Positions 7,319-13,384 of a stretch of 32,691 nt of DNA are shown here, in pieces (position 1 is the first letter of the stretch; every line of letters begins with the position of its first letter). The translations under genes and the position numbers were made by a program. The notes under the pieces were generated by a model. The model was given only the letters and a program-made list of their open reading frames with translations. It was not told the DNA's origin and made no database searches. The DNA comes from a virus. The stretch lies in the IMG/VR virus record IMGVR_UViG_3300033567_000101, positions 1-32,691 of that record, one strand, 5' to 3'.

Positions 7319-7415
7319 GGCGCCCATATCGGGTGCCTTTAGTCGTATATTCAGGCTCTGCCGGGTGGTGTCATGTGCCATATACCCGACGCGTCCGGAG
7401 CGTTCCGGCAGAGCT
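7319..7415. other. Two stem-loops, the second with a 10-bp perfect stem
   Basis: GGCGCCC (7319-7325) pairs with GGGTGCC (7331-7337) around a 5-base loop. Then GCTCTGCCGG (7355-7364) is perfectly matched by CCGGCAGAGC (7405-7414), with G:U pairs possible at both ends. Inside it, CCGGA/TCCGG can form a competing small hairpin. A smaller hairpin, GGACA/TGTCC, lies upstream at 7270-7283. No T-run follows, so these are not intrinsic terminators. The stretch 7211-7441 holds no convincing gene. It could be part of a cos/pac region or a structured RNA leader for the 34-residue gene just downstream. Confidence 0.5.
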
Positions 7416-7441
7416 ATCCGGTTTGAGAGAGGTGATAGACA

Positions 7442-7546
7442 ATGACTTGTCCCTGCCAGCTAGGTTATAAGTGCGTCTGGGCAAAGGACGTTGGAACGAA
7501 GCTAACTTGTGCGTTGCCGAGGTGTGTGATGCTGGCGAAGAAGTAA
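7442..7546 (+). CDS. 34-residue Cys-rich small protein
   Basis: An ATG at 7442 follows a good GAGAGAGGTG site. The 34-residue product starts M-T-C-P-C-Q-L-G-Y-K-C and has cysteines at 3, 5, 11, 23 and 28, ending in L-A-K-K. The spacing suggests a small zinc knuckle, but no family is certain. It sits between two long inverted repeats, just before the cargo block. Ribosome site, cysteine pattern and fit into the gap argue that it is real. Confidence 0.5.
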   Translation: MTCPCQLGYKCVWAKDVGTKLTCALPRCVMLAKK

Positions 7547-7564
7547 GCGTATGAATCTGCCTAG

Positions 7565-7619
7565 CATCGAGGGCACAGATCGGAGCCGAAGTCCGCGCGC
7601 GGCGCTCCGGCCCTCGATG
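7565..7619. other. Long stem-loop with GC palindrome: candidate cos site or structured RNA
   Basis: CATCGAGGGC (7565-7574) pairs perfectly with GCCCTCGATG (7610-7619). Directly stacked on it, CGGAGC (7581-7586) pairs with GCTCCG (7604-7609), leaving a 6-base bulge ACAGAT on one side. The tip contains CCGCGCGCGG (7593-7602), itself a perfect palindrome. No T-run follows on either strand. The element lies between the late regulator and the terminase genes, where cos-type phages often keep the packaging site. Confidence 0.5.
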
Positions 7620-7660
7620 GTGGGTGGAAATGATGAAATCAAATGCTCGGATCTGTGAGG

Positions 7661-7900
7661 TTAATAAAAACGGTATTTATACTGTCCACCATCACGAACA
7701 ATAAGATACCACCTACCAGTTCCATTTACCGAAATTCTCACGGGTGTTTGCGTGTAGTGTCCGCCAAAGTAAGTGTACTGTTGACCGGATTGAAATCTGC
7801 TGAAGTTTGTGCTGTCAACAAGAAAAACATCCGCAGCATGGTTCAATTCAACTTCCACGCTTAATGAACCGTTTGAATCGGCATATGGTACTTGATCCAT
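7661..7900 (-). CDS. DUF1883-like protein (79 aa), leftward
   Basis: This gene runs against all its neighbours. Its ATG (complement of 7898-7900) follows a near-ideal AAAGGAGG site. The product has the DUF1883 pattern: V-E-V-E-L-N-H-A-A-D-V-F-L-V-D, then N-F-S-R-F-Q-S-G-Q-Q-Y-T-Y-F-G-G, and a closing G-R-W-Y-L-I-V-R-D-G-G. DUF1883 is a small beta-rich domain sometimes found with TIR or other defence-like domains; its ligand is not known to me. The opposite strand, lower G+C and isolation mark it as an added cargo gene. It is divergent from the HEPN gene, with a short dyad between them that may control both. Confidence 0.75.
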   Translation of the reverse strand: MDQVPYADSNGSLSVEVELNHAADVFLVDSTNFSRFQSGQQYTYFGGHYTQTPVRISVNGTGRWYLIVRDGGQYKYRFY

Positions 7901-7932
7901 GTTAGCACCTCCTTTCTCCAACAAACTTCTGC

Positions 7933-7945
7933 ATTGTCCGACAAT
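7933..7945. promoter_or_regulatory. Dyad between divergent cargo genes (candidate operator)
   Basis: ATTGTC-C-GACAAT is a perfect 6-1-6 dyad in the 108-base space between the leftward DUF1883 start and the rightward HEPN start. This is where an operator controlling both would sit. I could not identify convincing -35/-10 boxes on either strand, so promoter positions are unassigned. Confidence 0.4.
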
Positions 7946-8008
7946 TTCCTTGTAAGAAGCAGGAAATAAAATCCGGATAAAGAAATTGAAGATAAGGGGG
8001 TGCAGACA

Positions 8009-8935
8009 TTGCCTCAACAAGACGTGGAGTTTACGTTGCTCGAAAATGGTCTGGACTTTGTGCTCTCAGCGCTGGAACATATGGCAGGAGATCCTTCTCC
8101 TCGTGAGATTAAATATAGCGTGCTTCATCTCTGCTCTGGGATTGAGCTGGTATTGAAGGAGAGACTGATGCGAGAGCATTGGTCTCTGGTGTTTGACAAA
8201 CTCGAAAAGGCAAAGAAGACGACTTTTGAGAGCGGACGATTTAACAGTGTGACATTCGTGCCGTGCATAGATCGACTCATTGAAATAGCTGGGGTAGACT
8301 ACGTACGCGCCCATCGTAAAGAGTTGGAGTCATTTCGAGACAGAAGGAATCAGATTGAACATTTCGGATTTGTTGACTCAATAGAAGCCATCAAGTCTTC
8401 ATCATCTAAGGTATTGAATTTTTTGTATGATTTTATTCATCGCGAATTAGCACCAACTGCTGACCTTGAAGAGCAACTCGCAGAGATGCTCGAATACCTT
8501 CGGGAGTTCGACCAGTTTGTCAAGGACAGGATGCTTATTGTTCAGGAGGAAGTAGCCGATGTTTGTTCACCTATAGTCGAGTGCTCGCGATGTAGGCAAA
8601 TGGCGGTTACGATAGCGGAGGGGGAGGCACTATGTCACTTTTGCCGACATGTCTCTCAGGGTGAGGATGCCGCCGTTGAATATGTTGAGGAAATACAAGG
8701 TACAACCGCCTATGCGCTTGGCAAGAATGGTTTCGAGTTTCCGGTATACGATTGTCCTGAATGTGGTTCTTCCGCGGTTGTCGAGAACGAGGAAGGAATT
8801 GTATGCTTCTCGTGCGGAGAGTCATGGGAGTTGAGCGCAATGACATATTGTGACCGGTGCGGTCGGTCCTTCTTTAGGCATGAAACCAACTCCGATCTGT
8901 GTGAATCTTGTTTCGAAGATTTGTCGAGAGACTGA
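8009..8935 (+). CDS. HEPN-like protein with three zinc ribbons
   Basis: The 308-residue protein has an all-helical N-terminal half (1-145) with L-L-E-N-G-L-D-F, L-H-L-C-S-G-I-E-L-V-L-K and R113-N-Q-I-E-H118, an R-x4-H motif characteristic of HEPN RNases. A helical linker (150-185) leads to three CxxC pairs-of-pairs: C192/C195/C209/C212, C249/C252/C266/C269 and C281/C284/C298/C301, each a likely zinc ribbon. HEPN proteins often cut RNA in toxin or defence systems, while zinc ribbons commonly bind nucleic acid or a partner. The TTG at 8009 is preferred over the GTG at 8000 because the GGGGG site at 7996-8000 is properly spaced only for the TTG. RNase activity and defence are inferences. Confidence 0.7.
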   Translation: MPQQDVEFTLLENGLDFVLSALEHMAGDPSPREIKYSVLHLCSGIELVLKERLMREHWSLVFDKLEKAKKTTFESGRFNSVTFVPCIDRLIEIAGVDYVRAHRKELESFRDRRNQIEHFGFVDSIEAIKSSSSKVLNFLYDFIHRELAPTADLEEQLAEMLEYLREFDQFVKDRMLIVQEEVADVCSPIVECSRCRQMAVTIAEGEALCHFCRHVSQGEDAAVEYVEEIQGTTAYALGKNGFEFPVYDCPECGSSAVVENEEGIVCFSCGESWELSAMTYCDRCGRSFFRHETNSDLCESCFEDLSRD

Positions 8936-8967
8936 TTCGCACATACTGGTCATATCAACGCCTTCCT

Positions 8968-9005
8968 TCATTCGAATGATTCCGACATATTGAAGGAATT
9001 TCCTT
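8968..9005. promoter_or_regulatory. Two dyads upstream of the coiled-coil gene (candidate operators)
   Basis: TCATTCGAATGA (8968-8979) is a perfect 12-base palindrome. AAGGAA-T-TTCCTT (8993-9005) is a perfect 6-1-6 dyad, the same geometry as the dyad at 7933-7945 although its sequence differs. Both lie in the 106-base gap between the HEPN gene and the next gene. TTGAAG near 8990 could serve as a weak -35 box, but no good -10 is spaced correctly. Confidence 0.4.
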
Positions 9006-9041
9006 TAAATTGAAGAATATGTGGGTTAGGAGGCGAATGAT

Positions 9042-9371
9042 ATGAATGATAAGAAGGCAGCGTTAGAAGTGTATCAAAAGGAACTACAAGAGAGGATTTC
9101 TGCTAAAGAAGCGGAGTATGCGGAAAGAGAAGGTCAACTTGATTCTCTTGGTCAGAGGAAGGGAATTCTGGATCGCACTCTGCAAAAAAACCGCGAAACC
9201 ATAACGTCCAATGATAGGCGTTTCATCGAACGGGAGTTAGAAACCGTTTCTACAGAATGGGATAAGGCGGGAACGATCTTCAATGAGAGCAGGGACGAAT
9301 GGGTTTGTGCGATCCGCTCTCTAAAATTAATATTAGAGGAAACCCGGCGTTTGATAGTAAAGAATTCATGA
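9042..9371 (+). CDS. Coiled-coil protein of unknown function (109 aa)
   Basis: The ATG at 9042 follows a strong TTAGGAGG site. The product is charged and almost wholly helical, with heptad-like spacing (Y-Q-K-E-L-Q-E-R-I-S-A-K-E-A-E-Y-A and later R-F-I-E-R-E-L-E-T-V), so a coiled coil is likely. No known domain or membrane segment is seen. It is the last gene of the cargo block and is followed directly by a terminator. It could partner the HEPN protein or be an ordinary small phage protein that often precedes the terminase; nothing decides between these. Confidence 0.65.
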   Translation: MNDKKAALEVYQKELQERISAKEAEYAEREGQLDSLGQRKGILDRTLQKNRETITSNDRRFIERELETVSTEWDKAGTIFNESRDEWVCAIRSLKLILEETRRLIVKNS

Positions 9372-9380
9372 GATTCAACC

Positions 9381-9407
9381 AACCCACTTTGGTGGGTTTT
9401 TCTTTTT
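9381..9407 (+). terminator. Intrinsic terminator just before the terminase genes
   Basis: AACCCAC (9381-9387) and GTGGGTT (9392-9398) form a 7-bp hairpin with a TTTG loop, followed by a T-rich run to 9407. The small terminase ATG lies only 18 bases downstream, leaving no room for a promoter in between. Late transcription must therefore read through it or use antitermination, unless the terminase promoter is hidden elsewhere. Confidence 0.8.
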
Positions 9408-9424
9408 GTGGAGGTGACGTTGAG

Positions 9425-9916
9425 ATGGGCAAGTTGACGCCAAAGCAGAGCGCCTTCGTGCAAGAGTACCTTGTCGATCTCAACGCCACCCAAGCCGCGA
9501 TTCGTGCGGGGTACAAAGCAAAGACGGCAAGACAGATTGCAGCAGAAAACTTGTCAAAACTTAACATTCAGTCTGCTATCCAAGAAGGAATGCAGAAACG
9601 CGAACAGCGCACGGAGATCACACAAGACAAGGTCATCGAGCAACTCGCTAAGATCGCGTTCCTCGACATTAAGGACGTGGTCACCTGGGCGGATAAAGAA
9701 GGCATCAAAATCCGTCCGAGTGAAGAGGTGGACGGTACGGTTCTAACGGAAGTGTCCGAGACTTTATCCGAGGGTGGCTGGACGAAGAAGGTGAAGATGT
9801 CCGACCGGATGCGTGCCTTGGAGATGCTCGGCAAACACCTTGGTATGTTCAAGGAGAATATTCAACTTAGTGGAGCTATCGGGGTGAATTTCGTTGATGA
9901 CATCGACGACGGATAA
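9425..9916 (+). CDS. terS: Terminase small subunit
   Basis: The 163-residue protein starts M-G-K-L-T-P-K-Q-S-A-F-V-Q-E-Y-L-V-D-L-N-A followed by T-Q-A-A-I-R-A-G-Y, the classic N-terminal helix-turn-helix of the terminase_2 small subunit family. A C-terminal oligomerisation region follows, with R-M-R-A-L-E-M-L-G-K-H-L-G-M-F. It recognises phage DNA at the packaging site and hands it to the large subunit. The ATG at 9425 follows a GGAGGTGA site. Its stop lies downstream of the large-subunit start, so the two genes overlap by about 20 bases. Confidence 0.92.
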   Translation: MGKLTPKQSAFVQEYLVDLNATQAAIRAGYKAKTARQIAAENLSKLNIQSAIQEGMQKREQRTEITQDKVIEQLAKIAFLDIKDVVTWADKEGIKIRPSEEVDGTVLTEVSETLSEGGWTKKVKMSDRMRALEMLGKHLGMFKENIQLSGAIGVNFVDDIDDG

Positions 9917-11171
9917 TGTTCGGATGTCCGACAAGGTGTTGCCTGCTTTCCGAGATGCGTGGGTTGCCAACCGCAAGGCCGAATACTTGTACTACGTGTT
10001 CAAGGGCGGTCGCAACTCTACGAAGTCAACGCATATCAGTGTCATGCTGGTGTACGATCTCATGCGCTATCCCGTGAATGCGCTAATCATGCGTAAGGTG
10101 GCCGAGACACTTGTCGAGTCAGTGTTTGAGCAGTTGCAGTGGGCGATTGATTACCTCGGGGTGAGTCACCTGTGGAAAGTCAGCAAAAGCCCGCTACGGC
10201 TGACATATATCCCACGTGGCAACTATTTTCTGTTTCGTGGTGCCGACAAGCCAGAGAAGATCAAATCCATCAAGACAAGCAAGTTCCCTATTGCTCGGCT
10301 GTGGATTGAAGAGTTGACCGAGTTTCAGACTGAGGATGAAGTTTCGACCATCGTCAATTCAATTGTTCGTGGTGAGCTGGACGACGGATTAAAATACAAG
10401 ATATTCTTCAGCTACAACCCGCCGAAGCGCAAGCAGAGCTGGGTGAACAAGAAATACGAGACTAATTTTCTGCCGCGCAACACATATGTACATCATTCCA
10501 CCTACCTGACTAATCCGCACTTATCACAAGCGTTGATTGAAGAAGCCGAAGAGGTCAAAAAGAAGAATCCTTTCAAGTACGATTGGGATTATCTCGGCAA
10601 GCCGATTGGTAGTGGCATCGTACCTTTCACAAACTTGTCATTCCGGCAAATAACGGACGACGAAATAAAGTCGTTCGACAACCATAGACAAGGGATTGAC
10701 TGGGGCTACGGTGTAGACCCGTTTTCCTTCGTGCGCTGGCACTACGACAAGACACGCAAACGTCTCTTTTGTTGTGATGAGATATACGGACTCAAGCTAT
10801 CTAATCATTATGTTGCCGAGCAGATGAAGGCGCGTGGGTATCACATCCTGACGACAATTGCAGACAGCGCCGAGCCAAAATCCATTGATGAAGTACGTTC
10901 CTATGGCGTCAAAATCAAAGGTGCCAAAAAGGGACCCGGTTCGGTTGAGTACGGTGAGAAGTGGTTGGACGATTTAGAAGAGATCGTCATTGACCCTGTC
11001 CGAACGCCGAATACGGCCAAAGAGTTTGAGGACATTGACTACCAAGTGGATCGAGACGGCAATCCAAAGAGTAAGTTATCCGAAACAGGCAACCACGCCA
11101 TTGACGGTACACGGTACGCCTGTGAGGACGATATGACCAAACCAGTAGCCATCCGCATCGGACGCGCATAG
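9897..11171 (+). CDS. terL: Terminase large subunit (PBSX-type)
   Basis: This is the packaging motor ATPase and nuclease. Near the N-terminus F-K-G-G-R-N-S-T-K-S (about 35-44) is the variant Walker A seen in PBSX-type terminases, and L-W-I-E-E-L-T-E-F is Walker B with its catalytic glutamate. The C-terminal nuclease part includes G-I-D-W-G-Y-G-V-D-P and A-D-S-A-E-P-K-S-I, supplying metal-binding aspartates, and a final N-H-A-I-D-G-T-R-Y. About 424 residues is normal for the family. ATG 9897 is chosen, although a TTG one codon upstream is equally possible. It overlaps the small subunit gene. Confidence 0.93.
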   Translation: MTSTTDNVRMSDKVLPAFRDAWVANRKAEYLYYVFKGGRNSTKSTHISVMLVYDLMRYPVNALIMRKVAETLVESVFEQLQWAIDYLGVSHLWKVSKSPLRLTYIPRGNYFLFRGADKPEKIKSIKTSKFPIARLWIEELTEFQTEDEVSTIVNSIVRGELDDGLKYKIFFSYNPPKRKQSWVNKKYETNFLPRNTYVHHSTYLTNPHLSQALIEEAEEVKKKNPFKYDWDYLGKPIGSGIVPFTNLSFRQITDDEIKSFDNHRQGIDWGYGVDPFSFVRWHYDKTRKRLFCCDEIYGLKLSNHYVAEQMKARGYHILTTIADSAEPKSIDEVRSYGVKIKGAKKGPGSVEYGEKWLDDLEEIVIDPVRTPNTAKEFEDIDYQVDRDGNPKSKLSETGNHAIDGTRYACEDDMTKPVAIRIGRA

Positions 11172-11182
11172 GAGGTGACAAC

Positions 11183-13384
11183 TTGCCAAACGGAATCACA
11201 CTACGCCAGGCGTTTCAGCTATGGCGCGAAAGTCGCAAGGCGGTGACTACTCCAGGTGGCATGCCTCCTATGATGTCGGCGATGCTATCCGGCCAACCAC
11301 ACTGGAGCAACTGGACAACGAAACGCGCGGTCAACGATGGCTACAGCGCCAACTCGTGGGTGTATGCGTGCGTTCGCAAGCTATCAGCAGCCGCAGCCAG
11401 CATTCCGTGGTACGTCGAGAAGCGCGGCCCAAAGGGTGATTGGGCGCGGCAGGATGGTCACCCGATTGAGGTGCTATTACGGTCACCTAACGCGCATATG
11501 AGCGGGCAGGACTTGTTCGAGACTTTGTCAACACAGCTCAACCTTGCAGGTAACAGCGTATGGTATCTGAACCTCGTGCGTGGTTCTCCGCTGGAAATAT
11601 GGCCGATGCCGCCTGATAGAGTGGCGCCGGTACCGAGCAAGGATAACTGGATTGATCACTACGAGTACCGGGCTGAGGGCGTTGAGAAACCCATACCGTA
11701 CGACCCACAGCAGATCATGCACTTCATGTACATCAATCCTGACGACCCATATTGGGGCATTGCGCCGCTACATGCTGCTGCCAAAGTGGTTGACAGTGAC
11801 GTGGAAGCCGTCAAATGGAACAAGATTGCGTTGCAGAACCGTGCTATCACGGACGGTGTATTCTCGTTTACCGATCCATTGACCGAAGACCAATACGACG
11901 AGGCTCGACGTCAAGTCAGAGAGCAATACCAGGGCGCTCAAAACGCGCATACACCGTGGGTGCTCGGTGGTGGTGGCAAGTGGAACCCGATGGCGCGTAC
12001 GCCTGTTGAGATGGACTTCATTGAAGGACGTCGGATGAACCGCGAAGAGATAGCCGCAGTGTTTCAGGTGCCGCCGGTGCTTATCGGCATCCTAGACCAC
12101 GCTTCCTACGCCAACTATGAGCAAGCAGAGAAATCATTTTGGCAGGATACGATGGTGTCACATCTACGCGACATATCGGCGGCGCTTAACCTCGGTTTGG
12201 TGCCGTTTTTCGATCCGAAAGCGGCGTTACGTGCGCGTGGGCAGTTGGTTGAACCGGACCTGCGTATCCGCCCGGACTTCTCGCAGGTTGCCGTGTTGCA
12301 GGATGACCTGAACGGTCTCGTCACAACCGCGAAGATTTTGTACGACATGGGTGTTCCGTTTGACCAGATCAATCAACGATTGGAACTCGGGTTTGAATCG
12401 TTCGAGGGTTCGGATGAACCGTGGAGACCCGCGACATATCTGCCGAATGGTCAACTACCAACATCGGCGCAGGTTGCAGTGGCAGCGAGTGTACCTCCCG
12501 CCAAACGCATTGGTGGCGCGGCTCAGACGAAGGCGTTGAACCTCCAGACTACCGAGCAGAAGAAAGCCCATTGGGAGTCGTTTGAAGCCCAGCGCGAAGG
12601 CTGGTACGGGGCGATGGCGGAGAAGGTTAAGGCGCGTTTCGCTGGTGAGCACGCGGTGGTGTCGAAGGCCATCAAGAGCGCATCTAGTCCGACCGATGCC
12701 ATCATGTCGGCACAATCAGCGGTGACGAGTCAGCGAAGCGATTGGGGCAAGTTGTTGGCACAAGTGTATGCGGTTGTCGCCCAGGACTTCGGTGAGTCAA
12801 CCGAGCGTCAACTCAAGTCTGACACAGGACCATCTCAGCGTAAGGACAATCAACCGACAGATGGTACAGCGGGTACGCCTACAACTGGAGAGGTTGTGGC
12901 CTACGACGTGTTCAATCAGGCCATTCAGGACTGGATATCCAACCAAGCCGCGACGAAGGTCACGCAGATTACCGACACCACTCGTAAACAGCTACGCGAT
13001 GAGTTGGCAAAGGGTGTACAGGTTGGTGAGAGCATCCCGCAACTGATGGCGCGCATCGACCAACTCTACCTCAAGGACATCATTCCGAACCGGAGCGAGA
13101 CGATAGCCAGAACCGAAGTTATCGCGGCGTCCAACCTTGGCTCCGTGACGGCCGCAAAGGCAACGGGGCTCACCGGACTCAAGAAGATATGGCTTGCCAC
13201 AATGGACAACCGCACGCGCGAGGCTCACGCGCTGGCAGACGGCCAAGAGGTCACAATGGCCGACTCATTTGTTGTTGGCGGTGAAAAGCTCGAGTTCCCG
13301 GGAGATATCTCGGAGGGCGCGACGGCCGACGAGATTATCAACTGTCGCTGCACGGTGATTTATAGACGGGACGGGGGTGCATGA
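11183..13384 (+). CDS. Portal protein fused to a Mu-F-like head morphogenesis domain
   Basis: A TTG start at 11183 is supported by an AGGAGGTG site with 7-base spacing. The first 420 or so residues are an HK97-type portal: N-S-W-V-Y-A-C-V-R-K-L, H-M-S-G-Q-D-L-F-E, I-M-H-F, and R-R-M-N-R-E-E-I-A-A-V-F-Q-V-P-P. The portal ring is the DNA gate at the capsid vertex. A linker (about 420-590) follows, then a Mu-F/SPP1 gp7-like domain near the C-terminus with E-T-I-A-R-T-E-V, M-D-N-R-T-R-E-A-H and I-I-N-C-R-C-T. At 733 residues it is far longer than a usual 400-500 residue portal because two genes that are normally separate are joined. The frame is continuous, so the fusion is real as read. Confidence 0.9.
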   Translation: MPNGITLRQAFQLWRESRKAVTTPGGMPPMMSAMLSGQPHWSNWTTKRAVNDGYSANSWVYACVRKLSAAAASIPWYVEKRGPKGDWARQDGHPIEVLLRSPNAHMSGQDLFETLSTQLNLAGNSVWYLNLVRGSPLEIWPMPPDRVAPVPSKDNWIDHYEYRAEGVEKPIPYDPQQIMHFMYINPDDPYWGIAPLHAAAKVVDSDVEAVKWNKIALQNRAITDGVFSFTDPLTEDQYDEARRQVREQYQGAQNAHTPWVLGGGGKWNPMARTPVEMDFIEGRRMNREEIAAVFQVPPVLIGILDHASYANYEQAEKSFWQDTMVSHLRDISAALNLGLVPFFDPKAALRARGQLVEPDLRIRPDFSQVAVLQDDLNGLVTTAKILYDMGVPFDQINQRLELGFESFEGSDEPWRPATYLPNGQLPTSAQVAVAASVPPAKRIGGAAQTKALNLQTTEQKKAHWESFEAQREGWYGAMAEKVKARFAGEHAVVSKAIKSASSPTDAIMSAQSAVTSQRSDWGKLLAQVYAVVAQDFGESTERQLKSDTGPSQRKDNQPTDGTAGTPTTGEVVAYDVFNQAIQDWISNQAATKVTQITDTTRKQLRDELAKGVQVGESIPQLMARIDQLYLKDIIPNRSETIARTEVIAASNLGSVTAAKATGLTGLKKIWLATMDNRTREAHALADGQEVTMADSFVVGGEKLEFPGDISEGATADEIINCRCTVIYRRDGGA

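Noticed and set aside
7228-7470. 80-codon rightward open frame before the Cys-rich gene
   Set aside because: GTG start without a good ribosome site, overlaps the stem structures and runs into the better-supported 34-residue gene.
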